Shown here piece after piece: positions 41,301 through 49,507 of a stretch of DNA of 64,000 bases (position 1 is its first letter; the number at the start of each line of letters is the position of its first letter). Where the stretch lies: assembly GCF_000372825.1 (NCBI RefSeq), contig NZ_KB910516.1, positions 3,081,825 through 3,145,824 on the forward strand, given 5' to 3'. This stretch comes from Methylobacterium sp. 77. Lineage in GTDB: Bacteria > Pseudomonadota > Alphaproteobacteria > Rhizobiales > Beijerinckiaceae. Under the pieces are notes generated by a model. It had not been told where the DNA came from, ran no database searches, and saw only the letters and a list, made by a program, of their open reading frames with translations. The position numbers were made by a program, and so were the translations under genes.

Positions 41301-41525
41301 CGCCTTCCCCTCGACATCACCCTGGAGCGCAGCGGCGATGGGCGAGCCGACGACGACAGCCCGGATGCCCTGATCCGTTCAGAATCCATGAAGGAAGAAT
41401 TCCAAATCACCGACGCCTATGACGCCGATGGCCTCGATGTGAAACGAAAAGTCGAGCTCGTCCTCGACACTTTGGTGTCCGAGCAGGGCTACTGGCTCGA
41501 TACGGGCATCCTCTCCGTCGATTGA
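38361..41525 (+). CDS. srfB: SrfB-family actin/Hsp70-fold ATPase
   Basis: 1054-aa member of the SrfB virulence-factor family. It carries the actin/Hsp70 ATPase motifs: phosphate-1 VDLILDIGNSRTCGILIE (about 295-306), phosphate-2 ASIDVGGGTTDLMVTTYY (about 620-632) and the adenosine motif DVVLLSGRPSRLSAFVDLL (about 815-825). Residues 1-280 form a beta-rich N-terminal domain. No signal peptide, so cytoplasmic. The GTG start overlaps the srfA-like stop (GTGA), coupling the two. Length fits the family (about 1000 aa). It probably uses ATP to assemble or remodel the SrfA/SrfC partners; that role is inferred. Confidence 0.88.
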   Translation: MSARSGSNVLPQEIVSVAMFVDPVTFGPTIRLVPHSGVQFVEYTFNIDTVGRLSRRFIEREVEAPPQQPGRRTYRLLPTWDETDPGGDEIETARGTDREYAIGERNALEVFLEKWTPVPMLRVKSGIEGGDELDVGPTNWARVRIVEVADRAPDSPISHRVIFAFDTELLERRPNRPYTAPSLDDAANEHEFRFAFRFRDIGWFLGAASDSEEARQRAGFQEWVPSWLSEQFREFKAAQRPDRPLRDSDFPNTLEHYARYLVMLEYLQRAIQPRVMRLTDTVTAIPAIKPVTVDLILDIGNSRTCGILIESHPNEDRVDLNNSFVLQLRDLSEPEQAYVEPFESHVELSHARFGRDHLSRLSARPRAFFWPSPVRVGPEASRFRELAQGTEAVGGLSSPKRYLCDVRPVNQEWRFPDRDYGADGTSPLIDRTIRQFVNSRGDVIAQLDADRKRYGIRVQADDRIGASRLTFSRSSFFTFMVAEVVCHALSMINNAGVRERRRTKDAPRKLRRIILTLPPAMPVQEQRLLRSRAEGAVKLIWQLMGWADNPPPGLTQPEVHVAWDEASCVQFVYLYGEITQKLGGAVDGFLRLIGRPRPFAEPDTRPLPGTPAEPSVRIASIDVGGGTTDLMVTTYYAEGNRAIKPVQNFREGFRIAGDDILKSVIERLVLPTIEEALRKAGHPDPHALLLERFGGDRANMAEQEKHLRRQFVSRVLEPIGLRLLADVEAEGNLTTRPFAKFFPERGGRVVRRALPQQRLLDFLEGPARRDGASGFALVDCVFEGRADIVGACVVSVLDLVLDNLCEAIHALDVDVVLLSGRPSRLSAFVDLLVNKLAVSPDRVVPLHQYQAGNWYPFRDRDNRRIGDPKTTTAVGGMLCALAESQLTNFTLFTNRLGLRSTARYIGEMELSGQLRDAGLCFRDVDLDAPPSARASGPAMSAKLRYYAPMRLGYRQLPVERWIATPLYRLRVRTGQEATQLRLPLDITLERSGDGRADDDSPDALIRSESMKEEFQITDAYDADGLDVKRKVELVLDTLVSEQGYWLDTGILSVD

Positions 41526-41562
41526 TCGTCACGTCCACTCGGATCGAACACACAAATCCATC

Positions 41563-44175
41563 ATGTCCAACGATCTTCTTGCCGAAACCTGCCGAGATAC
41601 CAGCCGGCTCGCCCAGGATGCCGAGCGCTGGCTCGGTGACGAGGCCAATGCCTCCATCGTCGGCCGTGAGCGCGAGGATCTCGTGCGCTACACGCGCAAG
41701 GTCGCCTATCGCGCGGAACGGCTTCGGCGAGCCGCGCAGAGGCCAATGTGTGTCGGCGTGTTCGGCCCGAGTCAGGCGGGGAAATCCTACCTCGTGGAAG
41801 TGCTGGCCCGTCCCGAGAACGGGTCTCTGCGGGCGCGCTTCGATGGAAGCGACCCGGTGGATTTTCTGGCTGAGATCAACCCCATCGGCGAGAAGGAAGC
41901 GACGGGACTCGTCACCCGGTTCAGTGCGCAGGGCAGCGGGACACCGACCCCACCCGGTGCACCGGTCAGGCTCCGAGTGTTGACGGAGAGCGACCTCATC
42001 AAGGTCCTGTGCAACAGCTTCCTGCACGATGGCGACGCCACGAAGGAGCAGCCTCCACGCCCCGAGGATATCGCGGCGCTCCTCGCCGACCTGCGGACCA
42101 AGGTCGGCCCCGGCACTGGCCGCTTCATGGGAGCCGAGATCGACGACCTGCAGGATTACCTGCTCGACCAGGCCCGCGGCACCCGTGCCCTCGATGCCCT
42201 GGCACGGTACTGGGACGAGGCGCGGGTTCTGGCCTCGGGACTCGACCTCGAGGGGCGTGCACGCCTCTTCGCCCCCCTTTGGGGAGGACACGCCGCCTTC
42301 ACGGGGCTGTACCGTGATTTCGCCGAAGCTCTCGAACGTCTCGGTCATCCCGACGAGATCTTCGCGCCGCTCACCGCCCTGGTGCCGCGCGAGGGCAGCA
42401 TCCTCGACGTGGCCACGCTCACGGGCCTCGGCTCGCCCGGCGGCGGCGACATGCTTCTGGTTCATGGAGCATCGGGTGCTCCGGTCGCCCTGCCCCGTGC
42501 CACCGTCGCGGCCATCACGGCGGAGCTGCGGATCGACATCGCCGACGCGCCGCGCGCTTTCCTGCAGGAGGCGGACCTGCTCGACTTTCCCGGCGCGCGC
42601 AGCCGCCAGAAGGTCGACCTGACCCATTTCCTCGCCGACCATCCGGATTCCCTCAAGGAGACCTTCCTGCGCGGCAAGGTCGCCTACCTGTTCGACCGCT
42701 ACGTCGCCGAGCAGGAACTGACGACGATGCTGCTCTGCATCAGGCCGTCGAACCAAGAGGTCGTGACGCTGCCGGATCTGGTGGAGCGCTGGATTACCCA
42801 GACCCACGGCAACAGTCCGGAGGCAAGGGTCGCCCTACCCAACCTGCTGTTCCTGGTGATGACTTGGTTCGACAGTCATTTCATTGACAAAGCGGGCGAT
42901 GCCGGCCAGGATGCCGGCTTGCGCTTCCGCAACCGGATCGAGGCCTCGCTGCTGGGCTTCTTTGGAAAGGCGCATACCTGGCCGCGGCAATGGACGCCGG
43001 GCACGCCGTTCCGCAACGCGTTCTGGTTCCGCAATCCGAACTATCCGGCGGAATCCGTGATCCGCTACGAGGGCCGGCGGGAGGTCGGCTTCCTGCCCGA
43101 GAAGCAGGACCGCATCGCCGAGCTTCGTCGCGGCTTCGTGGCCCTTCCCGAGGCGGCCGCGCATTTCCAGGACCCCGCACGCGCCTTCGACGAGGCATTG
43201 CGGCTCAATGACGGAGGCGTGAGTTACCTTGTCGAGAACCTTGCCCGCGTCTGCCGGCCCGAGCTGAAGGCCACGCAGCTCGCTTCGCGGCTGGAGGGAT
43301 TGCGGGCAGAGCTGCGCGAGCGCATCGGGCGCTTCCATGTGGCCCTCGACATCGAGACCCGTCTCGCCGAGCGGCGCGAGGCTGCCGGGCATGTCTTCGA
43401 TGCCCTTGACGAGACCGTCGCGACGGGGGGCTTCGGCTCGCTGCTGCGCGAGCTCCTGATCGACGTGGGCACCCTCACCGAAGCCCTCCACGGGGCAAGC
43501 GCGGCGCCGGGAGACACGGCCGCCACGCCCGGCTCCGGCCGCATCTCTCGTCCCGGCGCGATCCCGCGACCGGGCGCGCCGAGCCCGGCGGCACGTATGC
43601 CAGTGCCGCCGGGCTCGGATCGCGAGCGCGGGCTGGCACGGGCGGCGGTGGCTGCGTGGATCGGCTCCATGCGTCGGCGGATCGAGGCCGAGGGGTTCGC
43701 GCTGCGCTTCCGGGTTCCCGTCGACGTCATGGAGATCATCGTCGGCGAGATGATCACCCTGGCGCGCCGGGCGGATATCGAGAGCGCCATAGCGGCCGAC
43801 CTGCGCGCCCTGGCCACCGTGGAGCGGGCCGAGCAATCCACCGCGAAGCTCGCCCTCATCGCGGCCACGCGCCTGAACCGGCTGAGCGGTGACCTCGGTT
43901 TCGGCCTCGTCCCCTCCATTGGCGAGCGGCCGTCCATTCAGGAGGAGGCCGGCGACAGGGTCGCTTTCGCCCCGAGGCCCATCTCCTTCGACGCCAGGTC
44001 GATCGGGAGTAGTCCCACGGCGTTCGGCCACACCTACGCGACCGACTGGTTCCATGGCTTCTACCGGGTGGTGGAGGACAACGCGAAAAGCGCGGCCGGC
44101 GTCACCATCGACCTGGAGCAGAACGGCAGGCTGGGCGCGATCCTGGCGGGCCTCCAGCCGCGCCATGCGGCCTAG
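41563..44175 (+). CDS. srfC: SrfC-family P-loop protein (putative bacterial virulence factor)
   Basis: 870 aa. N-terminal helices lead to a P-loop CVGVFGPSQAGKSYLVEVLA (about 67-76), followed by a switch region RFDGSDPVDFLAEINPIGEKEATGLVTRF (a Thr in GEKEATG may act as G2), and QEADLLDFPGARSRQ, where D-F-P-G fills the G3 position DxxG. The C-terminal 450 residues are helical with a Pro/Gly-rich linker (SRPGAIPRPGAPSPAARMP). This is the dynamin-like layout of SrfC (virul_fac family). It is 37 bases after srfB. No TM segment. Confidence 0.85.
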   Translation: MSNDLLAETCRDTSRLAQDAERWLGDEANASIVGREREDLVRYTRKVAYRAERLRRAAQRPMCVGVFGPSQAGKSYLVEVLARPENGSLRARFDGSDPVDFLAEINPIGEKEATGLVTRFSAQGSGTPTPPGAPVRLRVLTESDLIKVLCNSFLHDGDATKEQPPRPEDIAALLADLRTKVGPGTGRFMGAEIDDLQDYLLDQARGTRALDALARYWDEARVLASGLDLEGRARLFAPLWGGHAAFTGLYRDFAEALERLGHPDEIFAPLTALVPREGSILDVATLTGLGSPGGGDMLLVHGASGAPVALPRATVAAITAELRIDIADAPRAFLQEADLLDFPGARSRQKVDLTHFLADHPDSLKETFLRGKVAYLFDRYVAEQELTTMLLCIRPSNQEVVTLPDLVERWITQTHGNSPEARVALPNLLFLVMTWFDSHFIDKAGDAGQDAGLRFRNRIEASLLGFFGKAHTWPRQWTPGTPFRNAFWFRNPNYPAESVIRYEGRREVGFLPEKQDRIAELRRGFVALPEAAAHFQDPARAFDEALRLNDGGVSYLVENLARVCRPELKATQLASRLEGLRAELRERIGRFHVALDIETRLAERREAAGHVFDALDETVATGGFGSLLRELLIDVGTLTEALHGASAAPGDTAATPGSGRISRPGAIPRPGAPSPAARMPVPPGSDRERGLARAAVAAWIGSMRRRIEAEGFALRFRVPVDVMEIIVGEMITLARRADIESAIAADLRALATVERAEQSTAKLALIAATRLNRLSGDLGFGLVPSIGERPSIQEEAGDRVAFAPRPISFDARSIGSSPTAFGHTYATDWFHGFYRVVEDNAKSAAGVTIDLEQNGRLGAILAGLQPRHAA

Positions 44176-44293
44176 GACGCTTTCCGACGAAGCCGACGCC
44201 GCCCTTCGGCAACGCTTACAGCAGGCGTCACCACGCCGGCATCGCCTCATCCTCATAGATTGCCTCAGACGGCTCGCCTGGACCACGCCATGA
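44165..44293 (+). CDS. Possible coupled small ORF, 42 aa
   Basis: MRPRTLSDEADAALRQRLQQ, then ASPRRHRLILIDCLRRLAWTTP. It starts inside the last codons of srfC (11-base overlap) and its TGA overlaps the ATG of the next gene (ATGA). It fills exactly the 114-base gap between two otherwise packed genes. Basic amphipathic helix. It may serve as a bridge for translational coupling or be a real small subunit. No homologue recognised. Confidence 0.45.
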   Translation: MRPRTLSDEADAALRQRLQQASPRRHRLILIDCLRRLAWTTP

Positions 44294-45354
44294 CCATTCG
44301 CATCACCGAGGACGACGACGAGATCGGTGGCCACGCCTTCATCGATTTGGGTCGGCGCGCGACGGCGCCGCTCCTGTCGTTCCGCCGCCAGGATGCCGAG
44401 CCGAGACACCTCGGCGGCGACGGCTGGCAGCCGGAAATCGCGTGGCTCGCACCGCTGTCGATGTCGGAGCGCGATGGGCGAACAGTGGCGCGGTTCGGCC
44501 CCACGGTCGTCGACCGGATCGAGGAACTGGTCCCCATCGAGATCGTGGGCCAGGACGGGATCTCCTTCGGCGTGGTCTCCTGGCCGTTCATCACACCGGC
44601 GCCCGTCGGATACGGCATCCTCGCCGCCGATCCGAAACCCGCGCCCAGCCTGACGCAGGCCTCGCTTCCGGAAGAGCCCCTTTCCCCGCCGTCACCGCCG
44701 GCCGAAGTGGCGGACCCCGAGCCGGAGCGGCCATCGCCACCCGTCAGCCCTGTACGAGACGAACCGGCTCCGCTCCCTGTCGTAGTTCCTGCGCGGCGCC
44801 CGATATGGCGGGCACTGGCGCTCGTCTTCCTGATCGTGCTGGCGGGGGCCGGAATCGGCGCCTATCTGTTCCGGGACAACCTTCGTGTTGTCCTGTTCCC
44901 CTCGACACCGCCATCGCCTGTCCAGGCGGAAGCCCCACCGCTTCCCGCCGCCCTGACACCCCCCGCACCCGAAGCACCGCGCCTGACGGCCGCCGAATTG
45001 CGGCAGCGCCACCTGCAACTCCTCGACCAGGGCGCTGCGGGAAGCGCGTTCCTGACGTTGGGCGGCGTGGCCATCGAGGCCCGCCAGGGCGGGGCGGCCT
45101 TCAGGGCGTTCGAGGAGGCCGACCCCGTCGCCAGCGCCGACGCGGCGTGGCAGATCGCGCGGTTCTATGACCCCCGGAACACAGACGCGACCTACCGGGA
45201 GGCGGCCCGCCCCAACGTCTCCCGCGCAGCCTACTACTACGCCCTTTGGCGCAACCGCTCGCCCCGCCACACGGACGAATTGCGAAGCCTTTGCGACGCC
45301 AACACGGATCTCGTCGCCCGCGACGAGCGTCTGCGCGCGATCTGCCGTCCATAA
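44290..45354 (+). CDS. Membrane-anchored protein of the srf-like locus
   Basis: 354 aa. N-terminal beta-rich cytoplasmic domain (MTIRITEDDDEIGGHAFIDLGRRATAPLL; ARFGPTVVDRIEELVPIEIV; WPFITPAPVGYGI), a Pro/Glu-rich linker (about 115-165), one TM helix RALALVFLIVLAGAGIGAYLF (about 174-194), another Pro-rich linker, then an outer helical domain with TPR/Sel1-like units (LLDQGAAGSAFLTLGGVAIEARQGGAAFRAFEEADPVASADAAWQIARFYD). Topology parallels the two SrfA-like proteins. Starts on the stop of the 42-aa ORF. Confidence 0.7.
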   Translation: MTIRITEDDDEIGGHAFIDLGRRATAPLLSFRRQDAEPRHLGGDGWQPEIAWLAPLSMSERDGRTVARFGPTVVDRIEELVPIEIVGQDGISFGVVSWPFITPAPVGYGILAADPKPAPSLTQASLPEEPLSPPSPPAEVADPEPERPSPPVSPVRDEPAPLPVVVPARRPIWRALALVFLIVLAGAGIGAYLFRDNLRVVLFPSTPPSPVQAEAPPLPAALTPPAPEAPRLTAAELRQRHLQLLDQGAAGSAFLTLGGVAIEARQGGAAFRAFEEADPVASADAAWQIARFYDPRNTDATYREAARPNVSRAAYYYALWRNRSPRHTDELRSLCDANTDLVARDERLRAICRP

Positions 45355-45362
45355 GCCCCGCC

Positions 45363-47213
45363 ATGAAGAGCCCGAAGAGACCCGCCATGGCCCTGCAGCC
45401 GATTCACAGATTTCGCCGACCCGGAATCGCGGCCCTCGCGGCCGTACTCATCATCGGCGCCCCGCTCGCCTGGGCGGCCGCCCCGGGTGTCTTCGTCAAG
45501 ACGGCGACCGGCAGGAGCAGTGCCGTCACCTCCCCGCGTATCGCGCTTCTGATCGTGCCCCAGGCGTCCACGACGGGAAGCCGCGCCGCGACCGCGCATG
45601 CCGACGAGGAAGCCTATCGCAAGCGCCTGCTCGAAATCGGGTTCGACGTCTGGACCTTCGGTCCGGCGGACCGCCCGGAACTCGAACGGAGCTTGCGCGA
45701 GGCGGCGGGGCGGATCCCCGAAGGCGCCCAGGTCGCGGTGATCGCCCTCGGGCAGAGCATCGGCGGAGAGGACGACGTCTTCCTCGTCCCCGGCAACCCA
45801 GCCGATCTGGCCCAGCGCCCGAACCTCGTGGACAGCGACGGGGTGCGCCTGGGTGACCTGATGCGACGCCTGTCGCGCCGGCAGCTCCGAGACCTCGTGG
45901 CGGTCATCGACGAGTGCCAGCCCACCGCCGGCGGAAGCTGCGATTTCGACGGCGCGACCGGTGGCTCGGGCGCCAGCGTCATGGGAGCGCAGAGGGCGGC
46001 CCGGCGGGCGCCCGGCGCGGCCCCGCTGGCGGGACGTGCGTCCCTGCGCGACGTGCTCCTTGGGGCCATGGCCCAGGAAGGCCAGAACTTCCTCCAATCC
46101 TACGAGTTCCTGCAGCGCGGCCTCGCCGACAGCGACCTCGAGCCTAGGGCGAGCGGATCGCTCACCACGACCTTCGCCTTCCTGCCGCAGGGCTTCTTCG
46201 CGGGGATGACGACCGGCTGCAACAAGATCGATCCCGATGCCGACGCGGCCGCGCTGCGCACCGTCGCCCTCGATCCACCGATCCGCGAATGCGAGGCGAT
46301 GACCGCCGCCTATCCTTATGCCCGCCACTTCGCGGACCGACTCCAGGCCGGGCGCGAGCAGCGGGCCTACCAGAAAGCCGTCGCTTCCTGCGAAGATCGC
46401 TTGAGCGCGCCGAGCTATCTCAGCGCCTACCCGGCCGGACGGTTCCGCGGCATCGTCGAGGGCCATATTCTCGAATGCGACCGAGTGCGGGATCGACAGC
46501 AGACGGAGGAGGACCGTCGCAGGCGCGATGCGGACGATCAGCGGCGTCGCTGGGAAGAACAGGCCGAGCGAGAGCGGCAACTCTTGATCCAGAGGCGCTC
46601 GGACGCGGAGCGCCAGCGTGAACTGGATGCAAAACGTCGAGCGGAAGCCCAGCAGCTTGAGGAAGATCGGCGGCGTGCCGAGGAAGACCGACTCCGTCAG
46701 TTGCAGAACCAACGCTCGACCGCCCGTAGCGCGTCCGGTTGGAACCTGAACTATTCGAGCGCCCTGCTCGAAATCAAACCCATGGCCGACGACCATTTCG
46801 ATGCGCAGAAGCAATCCTACAGCACGGTCTGGCAATCACGCCAGCATGGGGAGCAAGTGGCGATCTACGTTCAGGTCAGCCCTAACGAGCGCTGCGGCGA
46901 TGCCAGACAATACATGAGCGAGCAGATCACGCCGCGCCGGACGCAAGTCTCGCGCTCGCAAGAGATCACGAGCGCACCCGGTCGCAGCGGCTACGTCCTC
47001 GAGGGGCGCGGCACGGCCCGCGGACAGGGCGCCTTCGACGACCGCAGCTTCTACGACTTCGTCTCGATCCGTCGCGACGACCGAAGCACGATCACGCATA
47101 TCGGCGGCCGCTTCCCAGCCGAGTACAGCGATATCTACCGCCCGGAACTGCTCAAGATGATGAACTCCATGCAATTGCCCGGCAGCGACATGTTCACGAA
47201 CCGGTGCCGTTGA
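45363..47213 (+). CDS. Exported caspase-like protein lacking the catalytic His, with coiled coil
   Basis: 616 aa. N-terminal signal/anchor IAALAAVLIIGAPLAWAAA. Residues about 55-260 follow the caspase (C14) fold: RIALLIVPQAS (strand 1), EEAYRKRLLEIGFDVWTFG, AQVAVIALGQSIGGEDDVFLVP, and LVAVIDECQP. The Cys (185) of the D-x-C motif is present, but the His-Gly of the usual GHG loop is Gln131-Ser132, so it is probably a pseudo-protease. A charged coiled coil (about 380-455, ERQLLIQRRSDAERQRELDAK) and a C-terminal beta domain (WNLNYSSALLEIKPMADDHF) follow. It is 8 bases after the previous gene. A start at 45387 is also possible. Confidence 0.75.
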   Translation: MKSPKRPAMALQPIHRFRRPGIAALAAVLIIGAPLAWAAAPGVFVKTATGRSSAVTSPRIALLIVPQASTTGSRAATAHADEEAYRKRLLEIGFDVWTFGPADRPELERSLREAAGRIPEGAQVAVIALGQSIGGEDDVFLVPGNPADLAQRPNLVDSDGVRLGDLMRRLSRRQLRDLVAVIDECQPTAGGSCDFDGATGGSGASVMGAQRAARRAPGAAPLAGRASLRDVLLGAMAQEGQNFLQSYEFLQRGLADSDLEPRASGSLTTTFAFLPQGFFAGMTTGCNKIDPDADAAALRTVALDPPIRECEAMTAAYPYARHFADRLQAGREQRAYQKAVASCEDRLSAPSYLSAYPAGRFRGIVEGHILECDRVRDRQQTEEDRRRRDADDQRRRWEEQAERERQLLIQRRSDAERQRELDAKRRAEAQQLEEDRRRAEEDRLRQLQNQRSTARSASGWNLNYSSALLEIKPMADDHFDAQKQSYSTVWQSRQHGEQVAIYVQVSPNERCGDARQYMSEQITPRRTQVSRSQEITSAPGRSGYVLEGRGTARGQGAFDDRSFYDFVSIRRDDRSTITHIGGRFPAEYSDIYRPELLKMMNSMQLPGSDMFTNRCR

Positions 47214-47257
47214 GGTTCCGGGGCAGACGACGTCCGATCAAGTCCGGAGAGAAAAAC

Positions 47258-47842
47258 ATGTCCCGTCCTTACGCTGCCTCGGCCGGGCTCGGCCTACTTC
47301 TGCTGGCGGTATTGGCCGGGACAGGAACCGACGCCTGGGCCGATGCAGCGCAGGACTGCAGGTCCGGCAGCCCGGAATCCCGCGTGACGGGCTGTACGGC
47401 CTTGCTTGGGGAGGCCCGCACCGCGAGACAACGCGCCATCGCCCTCGACGGCCGCTGCTTGGCCCAGAACGATCGCCTCGCTTTCCTCGCCGCACTCACC
47501 GATTGCACGAGCGCGATCCGGGCGGATGATGCTTATCCCTACAGCTTCCAGAATCGCGGCATCGCGCAGGCCGGGCTGAACAACCATGCGGCGGCCATCG
47601 CCGACTTCACACGGGCCCATACCCTACGGCCGAACTTCATCTGGCCCTTGATGAACCGTGCAAAATCCCACGCACAACTCGGCGATCAGGCGGCGGCCTT
47701 GCGCGACTACGACGAGGTTCTCCGGCTTAAACCGGACAATGAGGAGGCGAAGCTCGCCCGGGCCGCTCTCTTCGCACCGGCGACCGCCGTCGCGGCGCCG
47801 ACGGGCGCAAACTCTCTCTGCGGCAGCGTCGGCTGTAATTGA
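47258..47842 (+). CDS. Exported TPR protein, 194 aa
   Basis: Signal peptide MSRPYAASAGLGLLLLAVLAG...AWA, then a Cys-containing segment (AAQDCRSGSPESRVTGCTALL) typical of small TPR proteins. It has three tetratricopeptide repeats, ending AYPYSFQNRGIAQAGLNNHAAAIADFTRAHTLRPNFIWPLMNRAKSHAQLGDQAAALRDYDEVLRLKPDNEEA. GGAGAG is 7 bases before the ATG. It is the last + strand gene of the srf-like set and probably a periplasmic scaffold. Confidence 0.8.
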   Translation: MSRPYAASAGLGLLLLAVLAGTGTDAWADAAQDCRSGSPESRVTGCTALLGEARTARQRAIALDGRCLAQNDRLAFLAALTDCTSAIRADDAYPYSFQNRGIAQAGLNNHAAAIADFTRAHTLRPNFIWPLMNRAKSHAQLGDQAAALRDYDEVLRLKPDNEEAKLARAALFAPATAVAAPTGANSLCGSVGCN

Positions 47843-47908
47843 GACAACGACGCTGTCCCTCCAGGATCAGGGTCTCGGATAGACGGCTCCGAGCAGGCGA
47901 AAACCCTC

Positions 47909-47929
47909 AGGCAGCGGCGACCGCTGCCT
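47909..47929 (-). terminator. Terminator overlapping the trypsin gene stop
   Basis: 9-bp stem aggcagcgg/ccgctgcct with a 3-base loop. On the - strand it includes the stop codon of the 404-aa protease and is followed by GAGGGTTTTCG. Confidence 0.6.
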
Positions 47930-49142
47930 ACCGACAGGTCACGTGGACCGTGTACATCTTGGCCTGCTCGGCCACCGTTGCCGGATCCAGGGGGGTCGGG
48001 TTCTTGGTGCCAGTCGCAGTGACGATCCCATTGGAATCGAGGAAGTTCAGGGCGATCGTCGACTTGATGGCGAAGTTGACGTTCTGCGGAATGTCGTTGT
48101 TGTTGGCCTTCGCAACCGTCATCGCGTTCAGCTTGGAGGCGATGACTCCCACTACGGCGCCGTACTGATCGATCAAAGGACCGCCGCTGTTGCCGGGCTG
48201 TACGGGGGTCGAGATCTGCAGCATGCGGGTGTCGTCGCCGAGGCCGGCCGAAGCCGTGATATTGCCAACCGTGAAGTTTCCCGATGCAGCGAGCAGGTCG
48301 GGCAGCGGAAAACCGTAGGCGTAGACACTCTCGCCGACTCTAGGCTTGAGAGAGAGGGCCGGGACCACGGGACGGTCGAAGCCGGTGCTGAGTACGGCGA
48401 GATCGTTCTGAACGTCCGTGGCGACGAGACGCGCTCTCAGCGACGGCAGCCCGAACTTGGAGACGTCGATCTCGGCACACCCACTGATGACATGGTTGTT
48501 GGTGAGTACATGCCCGCTGTCGGACACAAAGAATCCCGTCCCCGAGGAGTAACCGTCCCGTCTCGGCGTGACGTCTCCGTCGGGAATCGTCTTGCCCTTG
48601 GGCGATGGCGGCTCGGCTTTCGCTTCGACGATCGTCTTCTGGCAATCGATCATTGCGCTGATCGCGTCCGAGGACCCGGACAGGGAAAGCTGAGCGATGG
48701 ATTTGCGCTCGAACACGACCTCGATGCCCCCGGCACGGGCGATGTCGAGTACGAAATTCTTCTTCAAACCGGATGCCATGAGCCCGCGATCGTTGCCGCG
48801 CTCGATTCCCGCAAACTGGCCCTTCCAACGTCCGCGCCCCGTCAGCATGACGAGCTGATAGATTCGATCGGTCTCGATGGATCTCCATTTGGGATTCGTG
48901 AAGGCGAGAAAGGCTTCGTCCTTGTCGCCGTCGAATCCCATCCAGACTGTCGTCTCGTCTTGATAAGCTGCAGCCGCAAGGCAGCCATTGGTCGATCGGC
49001 TCACGCCGATCGACCAACCCGAGACCTTGCCGATCGATTTGTCCACGTTGAGCACTGGGCCAGCGGTCGCACCGCGAGGCTCATGAAGCACGGACATCAC
49101 GGCCAATGCGCCGACGAGGAACGAGCGCAAACCGAAGCGCAT
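47928..49142 (-). CDS. Secreted trypsin-like serine protease
   Basis: 404 aa with signal peptide MRFGLRSFLVGALAVMSVLH. A unique N-terminal domain (about 30-170) contains QLVMLTGRGRWKGQFAG. The trypsin/HtrA-type core has GTGFFVSDSGHVLTNNHVISG (His217), TDVQNDLAVLS (Asp247) and TPVQPGNSGGPLIDQYGAVVGVI (Ser319). No PDZ domain follows, unlike DegP. It converges on the srf-like locus with an 85-base gap. A second trypsin next to the membrane-anchored one suggests a functional link, but this is positional inference. Confidence 0.85.
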   Translation of the reverse strand: MRFGLRSFLVGALAVMSVLHEPRGATAGPVLNVDKSIGKVSGWSIGVSRSTNGCLAAAAYQDETTVWMGFDGDKDEAFLAFTNPKWRSIETDRIYQLVMLTGRGRWKGQFAGIERGNDRGLMASGLKKNFVLDIARAGGIEVVFERKSIAQLSLSGSSDAISAMIDCQKTIVEAKAEPPSPKGKTIPDGDVTPRRDGYSSGTGFFVSDSGHVLTNNHVISGCAEIDVSKFGLPSLRARLVATDVQNDLAVLSTGFDRPVVPALSLKPRVGESVYAYGFPLPDLLAASGNFTVGNITASAGLGDDTRMLQISTPVQPGNSGGPLIDQYGAVVGVIASKLNAMTVAKANNNDIPQNVNFAIKSTIALNFLDSNGIVTATGTKNPTPLDPATVAEQAKMYTVHVTCR

Positions 49143-49168
49143 GGTTAGAGCGACCTTCCAGGGAGATG

Positions 49169-49507
49169 CTATCGACCGTTGACGGGGATCGACCTGGCAG
49201 AACCAGAGCCCGCAAAGGGATCTGACACGGTGCTGATGGCGGCGCCGCTCGTGGAAGGTGCAGCCCTGCGCCGCACCGGTGCTGCAGTCACATGGCGACG
49301 GGACGGACGATCACGGTAGACGATAACCCGCTGCGGACGCGGAGCGTGATACACCTGCCGCGGCGCGGCAGCCATGGCACCGAGGGCGAAACCGATCGCG
49401 CCGCCAGCGAGTCCATCCAACGGACCTGCCGATGCGGTCGGCGCCAACGAAGTGCTTCCAATGAGGGCCGCAGCAACAGCACTGAGCACGAATTTTGAAC
49501 AGTTCAC
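49169..49507 (-). CDS. Small exported protein with glycine-zipper segment
   Basis: 112 aa from a GTG start: VNCSKFVLSAVAAALIGSTS...ASA is a signal peptide. GPLDGLAGGAIGFALGAMAA is a Gly-zipper-like stretch, and the rest is Arg/Pro-rich (RVIVYRDRPSRRHV). An upstream ATG at 49633 would add 42 residues ahead of the signal, so I prefer the GTG at 49507, with CAGGA 9 bases before it. Function unknown. Confidence 0.55.
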   Translation of the reverse strand: MNCSKFVLSAVAAALIGSTSLAPTASAGPLDGLAGGAIGFALGAMAAAPRQVYHAPRPQRVIVYRDRPSRRHVTAAPVRRRAAPSTSGAAISTVSDPFAGSGSARSIPVNGR

